Assembly (NCBI RefSeq): GCF_012910785.2
Contig: NZ_WTVH02000009.1
Coordinates: 248,001 to 312,000, forward strand
Source of the DNA: Aromatoleum buckelii
GTDB lineage: Bacteria > Pseudomonadota > Gammaproteobacteria > Burkholderiales > Rhodocyclaceae
Direction of reading: 5' to 3'
Length of the DNA stretch: 64,000 bases
The translations under genes and the position numbers were made by a program. Below, piece after piece: positions 17,915-26,896 of this stretch. The notes beneath the pieces were generated by a model. It was given only the letters and a program-made list of their open reading frames with translations, ran no database searches and was not told the origin of the DNA. Each line of letters opens with the position of its first letter. Within the stretch, counting starts at the first letter, position 1.

Positions 17915-18259
17915 GACGACGAGGGGCGAGCATCGCAACCCGCCCACTTTATTTTGCTCGGCCTCTTGTCGCGCCCGAACCGTCTCGGATAGAATCACGC
18001 CGCGCCGAAAAAGCGTGGGCTCTACAGGTGACTCGTGGCTAGGCTGCCTCGATCGCTCGCATCCCGGAAGGAATCGACCTTTCAACTTTCCCCTCGCAAT
18101 TGCCCCGTGAGCACACCGGGCGTGGGCAGCAGCATCCGGACTTAGCCCGACCGGGAGCGCCAAGAGTCGCCGCACCCACTCCCACAGCCAACCCCAAGGT
18201 TCCGCGTATACAGGCCGCGAACCCCTCGGGATCACTGGCTGCCTGTGGGAGTTCAATCG
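17915..18259 (+). ncRNA. Long structured leader upstream of the AlpA-like gene
   Basis: There is no convincing gene in these 345 bp. A sigma-70-like promoter (TTGTCG at 17966, 18-bp spacer, TAGAAT at 17990) predicts a transcript start near 18003 and a leader of about 255 nt. In it, ACTCCCACAG (18178-18187) is perfectly complementary to CTGTGGGAGT (18243-18252), which contains the ribosome site of the next gene. This could be a riboregulatory leader, loosely like phage C4-type antisense control. The RNA itself is inferred. Confidence 0.35.
17966..17995 (+). promoter_or_regulatory. Candidate sigma-70 promoter for the alpA-like operon
   Basis: TTGTCG and TAGAAT separated by 18 bp, about 50 bp after the integrase stop. 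It is the best promoter-like match before the AlpA-like gene and would produce a long leader. Confidence 0.5.
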
Positions 18260-18481
18260 ATGAACATATCTACTGCGGACGCACAGGCGTCCGCATCTTC
18301 CGCTGTCCCGCGCATGCTATCGCCGCGTCAAGTGTGCGACCTCCTCGGAATCAGCCGGGCGACGTACTACCGCGTCCGCGAATGCGGCGACTTTCCCGCC
18401 CCTGTCGCCGTGAGCAAGCGTCGCGTGGCGCATCCCGAAGCCGACATTCTCGCTTTCCTGAACCGCGCGGTGTTGCAATGA
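18260..18481 (+). CDS. AlpA-family helix-turn-helix regulator / excisionase-like protein
   Basis: 73 residues from ATG 18260; the ribosome site GGGAG is 8-9 nt upstream, inside an inverted-repeat arm. The core MLSPRQVCDLLGISRATYYRVRECGDFPAPV, then AHPEADILAFLN, matches the AlpA/MerR-like winged helix found beside P4-type integrases. Such proteins activate excision or serve as directionality factors. It overlaps the next gene as ATGA, so the two are probably cotranslated. Confidence 0.8.
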   Translation: MNISTADAQASASSAVPRMLSPRQVCDLLGISRATYYRVRECGDFPAPVAVSKRRVAHPEADILAFLNRAVLQ

Positions 18482-19245
18482 CGTCGCAAGCCGAGCGCGA
18501 ACCTCAACCCTCCATCCGCAGGGCGCCAGTAATCGAGTTTCTGCGCGCACCTGTCCTGGCGGTCGCCGAAGGAAAAAAGTTTCCCGAACCGGTAGTGTCA
18601 ACGCCCGCAACGGCATACCCGCAAATCGCGCCCGCGTTTCGCTCTTATCCCCCATTGCCGGAGAAGAACAGCGGACGTGCCTACGCTCCAGCCGATGACG
18701 AGAACTTGATCCGGCAACAGATCGACGACCTCGAACACCTGCATGCCCGTGGTCATCGCGTCGAAATCGAGCACCCCGATGCCGACATTCGTGACCTCCT
18801 GCTCGGCGAGCACCTCGACATCTCCGCTGCGCGCAAGTTTGCGACGCTGCGCGTCTGGTATGGGAAAAGCCGTGGGCAGTTCATGAAGGTGGCAAACAAA
18901 GTCGCCTTGCTCAAGATTCCACAGCACCTGCAAGCAGAACTTTCCCGGCTGTATGACGACGAGCACAAAGCCGTCCGTGCCAAGATCAGGCGACGCGAGG
19001 CAACGGTGAGGAGGCGTCTGGAGAAGGCCACCGCTCCGCAGAATATGAAGTACATTCCGCTGTGGCTTGATATTTGGAAATGCGCGCAACTCCTAGGGGA
19101 CAAGAGTGAGACGAAGGTAGCTCATCTGTTCAAGGCGATGACGGGGCGCACGATGCACCGGAAGAACGTTTGGACGAAGCTTCGTGCGCTTGATCGCATT
19201 CTGGGCGAAGACTGGCTGGATGAAGTTACGGTGCCTCGTGTGTGA
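18478..19245 (+). CDS. Unrecognised 255-residue island protein
   Basis: It starts at ATG 18478, overlapping the AlpA-like stop by 4 bp; the frame is open further upstream, but the overlap decides the start. The protein is soluble and basic in its C-terminal half, with a charged helical stretch (DDEHKAVRAKIRRREATVRRRLEKA). It has no motif I recognise. Its place after the regulator and before a run of 12-bp repeats suggests a replication or maintenance role, but this is a guess from context. Confidence 0.65.
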   Translation: MTSQAEREPQPSIRRAPVIEFLRAPVLAVAEGKKFPEPVVSTPATAYPQIAPAFRSYPPLPEKNSGRAYAPADDENLIRQQIDDLEHLHARGHRVEIEHPDADIRDLLLGEHLDISAARKFATLRVWYGKSRGQFMKVANKVALLKIPQHLQAELSRLYDDEHKAVRAKIRRREATVRRRLEKATAPQNMKYIPLWLDIWKCAQLLGDKSETKVAHLFKAMTGRTMHRKNVWTKLRALDRILGEDWLDEVTVPRV

Positions 19246-19868
19246 TGCCTGCTGCCCCAAAGCAACGGGGCAGGCTCCAGGGTAGTGTCTGGGGTAGTCC
19301 GTGTGGTACGCCCTGTGGTAGGGTCTGTGGTAGGTCAAAGCAATGTAAAGCGTTGAAAGAAAAAACGAATACTTGTTTCGTTTGTCTCCCAGGGTTACAG
19401 GGTTCCAGAGTTTCAAAAACATGAAGCGCGCCTTCGGCGCTGCATCGCCTTCGGCTCGCCACCGGCTCGCGCTTCGCGCTCGCGCCGTCAAGCCTGCGGC
19501 GATGCACCGTGAGAATCATCCTCCGGAGGGGGGGGCTCTTCAGAAAACCCCTCGGGAGAGGGTTTCCCCCTCTCACAGAAAGCTGCGGCTCGCGCGTTGC
19601 GCGCGCCCACGGACATGAGTTTGCCGTCCCCCGCGCGCATCCGCGCGCTCCGCTCGCCCCGGTTCTTACCTTGTAGCTCTCGTGCCGCTGCCGCTCGTAT
19701 TGTCTTTTGCTCCTGGATTGCAATCGACGCGATAGCGCCCCAACGCGTTAAATCGCTCTATGAGACGATGTTGTCACCGTATCGTAGGAGGGCATGTATA
19801 GACGGATGGCGCCCCTCTGAGAGCGTTTAAACGCTTCGCTCCCGACTCGTTGTCATCCCGGACCCGTT
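19246..19868. other. Non-coding stretch with iterons and hairpin-rich sequence
   Basis: No gene is supported. After the 12-bp repeats, 19425-19505 is dense in GCC/CGG mini-hairpins (CGCCTTCGGCG-type). A stem AAACCCCTC/GAGGGTTT at about 19537-19561 looks terminator-like but lacks a T-tract. Small open frames exist in several registers without ribosome sites or consistent codon bias. Confidence 0.6.
19281..19334 (+). repeat. 12-bp iteron-like tandem repeats
   Basis: Units starting at 19281, 19293, 19305, 19317 and a partial one at 19329 all begin GGTA and mostly end TGT (for example GGTAGTCCGTGT and GGTAGGGTCTGT). The period is exactly 12 bp. They start 36 bp after the stop of the unrecognised 255-residue protein gene. 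Iterons beside a rep-like gene are one reading; a decayed coding repeat is another. Confidence 0.75.
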
Positions 19869-20108
19869 ATGGGAAAAGCTGACGAACGTCTTCCCCTTGC
19901 CGCGCCTTCTGTCCGAGTCGTCGATTGGTGTGAGCGTTGGCAAGACGGGCCATCAGCGGCCGGTGAGGAAGACGGTCGCGCCGTCGTAGTCGAAGGTTCG
20001 CTTTCGAGGGTCGCTGCATCCGCGTTTTGCGCACGGAGAACGGGCGAAACAGCCGTAGCTGCCGCCCACTGGTCCGTCCAGCGCGCCGCTATCGAATTGC
20101 ACATGTAG
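19869..20108 (+). CDS. Possible small protein, 79 residues, unknown
   Basis: An open frame from ATG 19869 to TAG 20108 with plausible codon choice (many GTC, GCC and GAC codons) but no ribosome site and no recognised family. It contains no membrane segment. It could be a real small island gene or chance. Confidence 0.25.
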   Translation: MGKADERLPLAAPSVRVVDWCERWQDGPSAAGEEDGRAVVVEGSLSRVAASAFCARRTGETAVAAAHWSVQRAAIELHM

Positions 20109-20267
20109 CCGATCTGCAATGTAGGTCGATGACTCCGTGTCGAAGTAGTGCTTGCGAGCGCAGTACCCGTCTAGATACTCGCTTGTCGTGCCGACGACAC
20201 GGCGGCGTCCGGAGCAAACGAAGCTTCGGGCAGAGTTGTTCCGGGAGCGTTGCTTCGATGGAGGCTA

Positions 20268-20732
20268 TCAAGTTTCGACGTCATCCGGTATCGAGTCGGA
20301 CTCCTTATCCTCATCGGGTTCGGGGGGCTTCCATTTATTCTTCCGTCGCCGTTCGGCCTCGTCGCGACGTGCTTCGGCGGTCCATTCTCCACGCAGCATC
20401 CGGTTGTATCCATACTTCGGCTCGTGTGCCCGGAGTAATTCAATGCAGTCATCCTCCGCCGATGCGTCGATCCGCCGCTCTCCAATCCGTAAAACGTAGG
20501 CAAACACAAACTGCTCCGCACCATAGCGATTCCAGTCATCTTGCATGCGTTGCGTAGGGTGCCTGCCCTGTCGCAGGGCGTAGTAGTGTTGCGAGGGCCG
20601 GTTGCCCTTCGGGCCCTCCTTGCCGACCCATGTTTTTCCATTCTTACGGCAGATGATTACGTATACACGACCAGCCTTCAGTTTCTCGAGATATGTGAGG
20701 CGGCGTTGACTGTTGCCAGAACTTCTTTTCAT
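20268..20732 (-). CDS. GIY-YIG nuclease-like protein
   Basis: 154 residues. The N-terminal half follows the GIY-YIG pattern with degenerate signature: VYVI (23-26) for GIY and WVG (35-37) for YIG. Then come R45-x3-H49, GRHPTQRMQDDWNRYGAEQF (as in intron-encoded GIY-YIG enzymes), an acidic CIELL segment (96-100) and GYN (108-110). The C-terminal 40 residues are highly charged. It may be a free-standing homing-type or repair nuclease, active or decayed. GC content is lower than the chromosome, consistent with transfer. Confidence 0.6.
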   Translation of the reverse strand: MKRSSGNSQRRLTYLEKLKAGRVYVIICRKNGKTWVGKEGPKGNRPSQHYYALRQGRHPTQRMQDDWNRYGAEQFVFAYVLRIGERRIDASAEDDCIELLRAHEPKYGYNRMLRGEWTAEARRDEAERRRKNKWKPPEPDEDKESDSIPDDVET

Positions 20733-21249
20733 GCTACTCGCTCAGTGAAAAACGAGTTTGCACATTAGCGTGGCTGAGCAATTACAAAAATCACTTTTAC
20801 AATCGGAAATCTATAAATCAGTACTGAATGAATAAAAAAGGTGCGGGATTAATTGACGCATAATATACCCGAAAAAATGCTTGCTGTGGTCGACAACGTG
20901 TTGTTTATATAAAACAATCAGGAATAAAAGAAGGGGCCGATCGCATCACAGCAAAGTTATCATAATGCAATTAATGTGTTATAAAAGAGGGGGGGAGAAG
21001 AGATTGCTTTTAGTGCAATCGGTACCGAATAAGATCGAACGAGTGGTTAAACTTACGAATAATGATGCATGTGAATGAGGCGAGCGGTCGCCATAATGTC
21101 ATGCCAACGGAGGTTGTATAGTCCTAGAAAACCAACAATTGTGGCGGGTGACAGGGATCATAAGAACGTAGCGAAAACCGTAACCTTATAGAAAGCTTCG
21201 CTTTGACCGGCTGCCATCCTTGATTCGTTTTGTCGCCGATACGTTATGA
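20733..21249. other. AT-rich non-coding stretch
   Basis: Markedly AT-rich compared with the rest of the window, especially 20760-21080, with A/T runs and no credible gene; a 65-codon open frame at 20881-21078 lacks a ribosome site. Such patches are typical of recently acquired or silenced DNA. It separates the GIY-YIG-like gene from the STAND gene's downstream region. Confidence 0.55.
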
Positions 21250-21630
21250 CCTCCCCTACAACCCCTTAATCACAGCGTCGAACATTCCCGCCGCACAGCA
21301 ACGAAGCCGCTCAGTCACCGACATCATCCTTTGCTCTGCTGGGGACTGAACAACTACGGTCGATCTCCTTCTCGTCTACCGGATGCCCTTACATGCGGAA
21401 CCCACTGCTTCCCTTCCGCCGCGGGCTGCTGTTCGTCGGTCCCGTGAACAACATCCGGACGACTGCTTGCCTCTGAAACCTGCCCGACCGTAGGCTTCTG
21501 CTACTCGGCTTAGCTGCCGTTGGATTACGTCGCTGCGAGAGACTGTACCGTCACGGTTAGCGGACGGAGTGCCCCCGGCTCCGGATACGTCTGCTTTAAC
21601 GACGACGCTATAGCCGGACTCGTAAAGCGG
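21250..21630 (-). pseudogene. Possible decayed coding region downstream of the STAND gene
   Basis: Read on the minus strand, a coding-like frame follows the STAND stop directly (LYESGYSVVVKADVSGAGG, then RSDVIQRQLSRVAEAYGR). It seems to shift frame near 21490 into VGQVSEASSRPDVVHG. A further frame ends in FDAVIKGL-stop near 21264. There is no start codon and no recognised family. It may be a degenerate gene; the evidence is only codon texture. Confidence 0.2.
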
Positions 21631-21631
21631 T

Positions 21632-24600
21632 CTATCGAAGCTTCTTAATGCGCTCTTGAAGAGCTAGGGCGGTTGGGACGTTCATAGGTGCAAGTGCAGC
21701 AGCTATCTCGACAAGCGCCTCCCGCGCCTGAGCGTGTTGCGACAGGGCCTGCCCGTCGGAACTCAACGCCGTCGCAACGAGTTCCACCAGCGCGTCGCCC
21801 GTGCCCTCGCGGTACCAGCGACCGGAAAGCTCGCCTTCCTTCAGCACGGCAGCGACCCAGCGAAGTCCGTCAAGGCGAAGCGGGGCTCCGAAGTTCGTCG
21901 TCAGAAAGTGGCAGAAGCGCGTGACGCATTCTTCGTCACGAGCCAAGTGTGCAGCGGCCCAGCGTCTGTAGAGTTCCTTCATCCGCAGAGCCGCGTCCGG
22001 ATGCAGCCTGGACAGGGCGTCCTCGTTCCCGAAGCCGAGCAGGTCACAAATCAAGCGCTCGCCGTAGAACCAGAGGCCCGGTTGTGACCAATCGGCTGCG
22101 AGGCCGTACTCTGCGGTGGCACGCCAGACGCGCTCGAACGCTACTGGGTCGTCACCTTTCCCGAGACGCAGGAACAAGCCGCGAATGAAGTGTTGCAGCG
22201 CGTAGTGTGCGGCTGGACCGTGGGAGAGAACGGGTTCCCAAACTGCGCGCTCATTCCCTGCGGGCGCCGCGATCGACAGCGCTCCAAGCTTCAGAAGGAT
22301 GTCGTAGCCGAGGTTCTGGCTCGGCAAGTCGTACTCGCCATACTTCTTCTCGCGCGACTTGGCGCGCGTGGCGTCGTAATCCCAGATGCGCAGCGCCAAG
22401 CGCGTGTCCAGGTTGCGGTCGCCAGTGCCATCGCCTTCGATGAGCCAGTTGAACAGGACTTCGAGGAAGTGACCGTCTAGCGAGCCGCCCCGTTCACGCT
22501 CCGGCACCCCCCGCCAAGTCTGGTGGCCCGCACGGTAGAGCGGCATCCGGCGCTGGAAATCCAAACGTTCTAGGCCCGCGACCACACGCTCGAAGTCGAG
22601 GTCGTCCGGCGTCGCGTTCGATCCACGGAGCGGAAAGCGCCGCAGCCGCGCGAGCCACACCTTCCAGGCGCGCTCCGCGCCGCCGCCATAGCCGTGGTGC
22701 GGAGCGAGCAGGTTAAGGCCCGACCAGAACAGCCCCGCGCAGAGCAGCCGCCACCACGCGGTGCCAAGGTGCTCTCTATTGGTGTAGGCGACGTCAACCA
22801 CAACGGCGGCCGCTCGCATGTCGCCGCTCGTCAGAAGGGGCAGGACGGCAGTCTCCCATTCCTGAACGCCGTCTCCATCGGCGAGCCACAGATGCATGAC
22901 CGCGTGGGCGACGAACTTCAACTCGTCGCGGCAGCTCCCCATGCGCAGCCCACGGATATCCTCTCCTGTCGACGCAAACGCCCCCACACCGGCGCGCACG
23001 ACTTCGAGGGTGTCCTTTTGCGCTTCAGGGTTCTGGGACAGCCAAGCGCCGCCCAATGCGATAAGCGTGCCCGCTGCAGCGAAACGGCATCTCGATCTCG
23101 CGTCTTCATCTTCGCCCTCCGCTCCGGCGTTACACTCTTGGAGCAGCCTGTAGAGGTACGCGGCCTCTTCGTCGCTGAGCGATTGACCGCCCCGAAGCCG
23201 CTGCTCGCACTGGTGCGGCACGAAAAGATGCGCGAGGGTTGGTGCGCTGTCGGTTTCCCACGACTCCACTTCGAGGCGCAGTTTCTCGGGGTACACAAGG
23301 CCCTGGGTTTCCGCGCCCGTCGCTGGGTCAGTCAGGGTCTGATAGTTGGCCCGGTCGAGCGCGGCGAAGAGCAGCTTGAACTCCAACGCCTCCTTCTCGT
23401 CTTCAGGCAGCGCCCAAGTCGGCAGCAGCGCTTGAAGACGCCGCGCAACGTCGTCGTCGGCCAACAGGAGTTTGACAACGACATCGAGGAACTTCTGCTT
23501 GCGATGGGGCGCCAGGGTCCAGTCACGGGCGAAGTTGAACATCGTCTCGCCGCCACGGAGCCAGCTCCAAGCGATGAAGTTGTTGCCAACCTGCTTCACG
23601 CGCGCGCTGTCCCAATAGAACAGGTTCGGGAACGTAATCAGGGCCGCAAGTGGCCCCGTCAGCAGCGACGGCTGATACTTGGCGACGTTGAGAAGCACGC
23701 TGACGAGCGCCGCAGAGTTTCCCTCTCGGAGTATCGTCTCGGTATAAGGAGTAATGTCCTCACCCGCGTCGAGCCGCATTGTAAGCCAGCGCTCCAACGC
23801 ATCGAGAGAGCAGAAAAGGTTTCCGTTGCGTATCGAGTCATTGGACTGCGGCCAGTCGAATACCGGCCACCAGCCAGGGAAGGTCTTCTCCGACCCGTCC
23901 GCAAATTGCAGTGTTACCCCGGGAGCCGCCCCGGTTCGATCCTTCAGTACCTTGGCGACCCAGCGCTCCGTGCAAAAGTTCACCAGCGCAATGAGCGAGG
24001 TGAGCGCCGCTTCCGGGGCCAGTTGCAAGAAGGGGAAGAACGGGCTCTTCCAGAAGGCTGTCGGGTACGCGTCCTCGGGGTATGCGAGGCCAAGTTCCAT
24101 GTCGAACCGCTCGGACCCGTACTCCCGTTCCGGCTGGTCTTCGATGATGAGTGCGAGCAGGACTTCGGCCGCCAGCTCAGGCTTCGCACGCATCAGAGAC
24201 CGGATGCCGTTCTCCTTGATGCAGGCGGTCCGGAAACCCATGTCGACCTTGTCGCTGGCCCCTAGCGGCCAAGGCGGCAGGCGCTCCCGGATCGACCCGA
24301 TGGAGCACGGCATCCGCTTTCGTTCCTCGTGCCGCGCCTTGTATTCGGCATCGGTCTTCAGACGCTCAGCGTGCGCCCTTGCCTTCTGTAGCTGAACCTC
24401 GGCGATGCGCCGTTTGACGTCAGCGTCGATCTCTCGGCGTCCCGCGAGTTCGAGCGCCCAGTTCCCGACCTCGGCCGGCAGGTCGGCCGCGCCAGCCAAT
24501 GGTGCCGTGTACAGGAACGGCTCACGCGCCAGGTACATCACCCCGTGGCCCTTCTCGACCTGCACGGTCCGAGCCATGGCGAGCGCCATCTCCGCCAGCT

Positions 24601-26896
24601 CCAGGCGGAAAGGCATCAGATCACCGCTGCTCAGCGTGTGCGGTGTCTTCTTCAGCCAGGTCTCGATGACCTTCGCGAGAGCAGATGAAACCAGCCCAGC
24701 TAGTCGCGCCCGCTGCGCGATGAGGAAGCGGAGAACGGGCGGCCAACGGCCGAGAATAATCGAGCGGTACTGCGCTTCCATGTACAAGCCGACCGCCGCG
24801 CTCAGTCCCATTCCGCCGCCGCTCGGCACTGTCGCGATGTGGTGGAAGCGCAGAAGCAGCCGCGTGAAGTGTTTCGCGCCGTTGTCGAGCAGGAGGTCGA
24901 CGCGTTCGGTCAGGAAGCGTTCGGCGTCGGGGTCCAAGCAGAGTGCATCAAGGAGGATATCGCTCGCCAGCTCGTTCCTCGCAGCCTCCGACGCCTCGAA
25001 GGCGACGTCCCAGGCTGTGGCCGTCTTGGCCGGCTCTCGCAGCAGGAACTGGCCCAGCATCCGGAGGGCGTTCGTCCAGAGCGGATTGCTGGCCAGAGCG
25101 GCCCATTGGGGCGTGTCAGTCCAAATCTGCTTTAGGAACTGGAAGCGCGCCCAATCCGCCGCGAGATCGTGCTCGAACTCGATGCGGTTGGTCCGCTCGT
25201 TCAAACGCAGCGGAAGCTCGTTGGGTCGCTTCGTGAACGTCGCCGTGTCCGCCGGCTCCAAGTCGGTTAGCGCAAAGCTGCGCTCGAACAATGCTTCTCG
25301 CTGGGCGAGGCGCATCATCAACGCCTTCACGTCGGCCAAGTCCTTCGTCCAGTGCTTCCAGAGGTGATCGGCGATGGCGGTGTGAGACGCCAATCCACCG
25401 GCGTTCGACCCAAGCGCCGCACCTGCCTTGACGACCCACGCCAATGTCCGCAGGTTCGTCAGCGCCGCAATCGTGTCGTCATGCGCGGCCAACCAGCCTA
25501 AGGTGGGCGACGGCAGAAGCGCCCGCTTCACAGCATCGCTCTTGAGCGCTTCGACCTCGACGAGATGCGCTTTCCGCCCGCCGAGTATCGTCTCTGCGCC
25601 TTCGCCCCAACTCGGAGTCTGCGTCACGATGAGGATCCGCCACGCACCCTCGGTCTTTTCGCCTTCATTCGGCAGGATGGCTTGAAGCAGCTGGCGGATG
25701 ACGACGAACTCGCCGGCTTCGATGTGTTCCGCAGAGTCGATGACCAGCACGTTCTGCGGCTTCACCGTGGCGTTCAGCACCAACGAAAGCTCGTGCGCCA
25801 GTGGGAGGGCGCTGCGGCGCGCTGCGCTGAGCGCCATTTTCAAGTGTTCCGGACCGAACCATACCTGGTCCCAAGACGGGTATACGCCGTCCAACACGGA
25901 CTTGACCAGCGCCGACTTGCCCGAGCCCGACTCCCCGAAGACCACCGTGACCGCGTTGTCGGCGACCGCTGCCTGGAGCGACGCTTTCTCCGCCGTACGG
26001 GGGACGGCATAGCCCGAGGGCAGCTCCATCTCTATCCGCGCCTTGTGGTCCGCTGTGATGTTGGAGAGCGTTTCCCAATCACGCTCAAAATCAGGGTGAT
26101 GGCGGAGGCCGTACTGTCCCCGGAGCGAGGACAACAGGTCGGGGATGGTAATGGTCCCGCTGCGAAGGCGCACCTCTTTGGCGACATTAATGAGCCCCTT
26201 CCAGAGAGCCTGCGCTTCGTCGTCACGGCCAGACGCGAGCAAGCGACGGCATTGCGCGATAGCCTGCGTCTCGTTCTCGGAGTGCGCGAACTGCAAGTCG
26301 GTCGGCAGCACGTGCAAACGGCGAATAAGCTGGATGGTCTCTTCATCGGACGCGCCGCCGGGCTTCTGGATGCTGTCGAAGACGTGTGACTGCCTCGTAT
26401 TGCTGCGGATGCGGCTCATCGTGAGCGCCGTATCCGTGCCGCTGCACGCGTTCTTCACTTCTCGCCACGCCGGGTCGAACGCCTGATGGGTGCCGAGCGT
26501 CACCAAGGCCAGCCCGTCGGTCGCGCGATTGAACGGTCCCTGCGGGTCACGCCATTGTTCCCAGGCGCGCGTCACGAAGTCAGCTGGGAGGCCGGCCCCA
26601 GTCACCTGCAAATTGCCCTTCGCCGAGATCGCAAGTCGCCGCGTGGTCGTGGGCTGGGCCGTCAGCAGCAGGTCGTCAATGCGCCAGCCCAAGGTCGAGA
26701 CTTGGGCTTGGACCTGCGTGACGCCGCCGATGCCTGGTGCCTGCTCACCCGATAGGGCTTTCACCAACTGCCAGGCGCTAATCAGGTCCTCGAATTCAAA
26801 CCCGGCACCGCTCGTCGACCGCAGCGTCGCGGGCGCGCGCCTCGCGCTGGCGCCGTGAGAGGCCTTCAGCTTCGATGTGTTCTTTGACTGGGCCAT
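21632..26896 (-). CDS. Giant STAND-type NTPase with nuclease-like N-terminus, candidate anti-phage protein
   Basis: 1754 residues. N-terminal region: GFEFED (32-37), IDDLLL (73-78) and AISAKGN (89-95) resemble the Cap4/DUF4297-like PD-(D/E)xK nuclease core, though the usual E/Q before x-K is Ser91. A P-loop NTPase follows: Walker A GESGSGKS (321-328), Walker B VLVIDSAEH (383-391) and an arginine-containing ILIVTQTPSW strand. The remaining 1200 or so residues are helical, rich in Trp, Leu and Ala, like the repeat sensor of STAND/Avs proteins. No membrane segments. It stands alone between unrelated genes on the island. Role as a phage sensor-effector is inferred. Confidence 0.75.
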   Translation of the reverse strand: MAQSKNTSKLKASHGASARRAPATLRSTSGAGFEFEDLISAWQLVKALSGEQAPGIGGVTQVQAQVSTLGWRIDDLLLTAQPTTTRRLAISAKGNLQVTGAGLPADFVTRAWEQWRDPQGPFNRATDGLALVTLGTHQAFDPAWREVKNACSGTDTALTMSRIRSNTRQSHVFDSIQKPGGASDEETIQLIRRLHVLPTDLQFAHSENETQAIAQCRRLLASGRDDEAQALWKGLINVAKEVRLRSGTITIPDLLSSLRGQYGLRHHPDFERDWETLSNITADHKARIEMELPSGYAVPRTAEKASLQAAVADNAVTVVFGESGSGKSALVKSVLDGVYPSWDQVWFGPEHLKMALSAARRSALPLAHELSLVLNATVKPQNVLVIDSAEHIEAGEFVVIRQLLQAILPNEGEKTEGAWRILIVTQTPSWGEGAETILGGRKAHLVEVEALKSDAVKRALLPSPTLGWLAAHDDTIAALTNLRTLAWVVKAGAALGSNAGGLASHTAIADHLWKHWTKDLADVKALMMRLAQREALFERSFALTDLEPADTATFTKRPNELPLRLNERTNRIEFEHDLAADWARFQFLKQIWTDTPQWAALASNPLWTNALRMLGQFLLREPAKTATAWDVAFEASEAARNELASDILLDALCLDPDAERFLTERVDLLLDNGAKHFTRLLLRFHHIATVPSGGGMGLSAAVGLYMEAQYRSIILGRWPPVLRFLIAQRARLAGLVSSALAKVIETWLKKTPHTLSSGDLMPFRLELAEMALAMARTVQVEKGHGVMYLAREPFLYTAPLAGAADLPAEVGNWALELAGRREIDADVKRRIAEVQLQKARAHAERLKTDAEYKARHEERKRMPCSIGSIRERLPPWPLGASDKVDMGFRTACIKENGIRSLMRAKPELAAEVLLALIIEDQPEREYGSERFDMELGLAYPEDAYPTAFWKSPFFPFLQLAPEAALTSLIALVNFCTERWVAKVLKDRTGAAPGVTLQFADGSEKTFPGWWPVFDWPQSNDSIRNGNLFCSLDALERWLTMRLDAGEDITPYTETILREGNSAALVSVLLNVAKYQPSLLTGPLAALITFPNLFYWDSARVKQVGNNFIAWSWLRGGETMFNFARDWTLAPHRKQKFLDVVVKLLLADDDVARRLQALLPTWALPEDEKEALEFKLLFAALDRANYQTLTDPATGAETQGLVYPEKLRLEVESWETDSAPTLAHLFVPHQCEQRLRGGQSLSDEEAAYLYRLLQECNAGAEGEDEDARSRCRFAAAGTLIALGGAWLSQNPEAQKDTLEVVRAGVGAFASTGEDIRGLRMGSCRDELKFVAHAVMHLWLADGDGVQEWETAVLPLLTSGDMRAAAVVVDVAYTNREHLGTAWWRLLCAGLFWSGLNLLAPHHGYGGGAERAWKVWLARLRRFPLRGSNATPDDLDFERVVAGLERLDFQRRMPLYRAGHQTWRGVPERERGGSLDGHFLEVLFNWLIEGDGTGDRNLDTRLALRIWDYDATRAKSREKKYGEYDLPSQNLGYDILLKLGALSIAAPAGNERAVWEPVLSHGPAAHYALQHFIRGLFLRLGKGDDPVAFERVWRATAEYGLAADWSQPGLWFYGERLICDLLGFGNEDALSRLHPDAALRMKELYRRWAAAHLARDEECVTRFCHFLTTNFGAPLRLDGLRWVAAVLKEGELSGRWYREGTGDALVELVATALSSDGQALSQHAQAREALVEIAAALAPMNVPTALALQERIKKLR

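Noticed and set aside
19281-19334. CRISPR-like array
   Set aside because: The repeats are 12 bp, contiguous and without spacers, so they are tandem repeats or iterons, not CRISPR.
20881-21078. 65-codon open frame in the AT-rich patch
   Set aside because: No ribosome site, no recognisable family, and composition explains it by chance.
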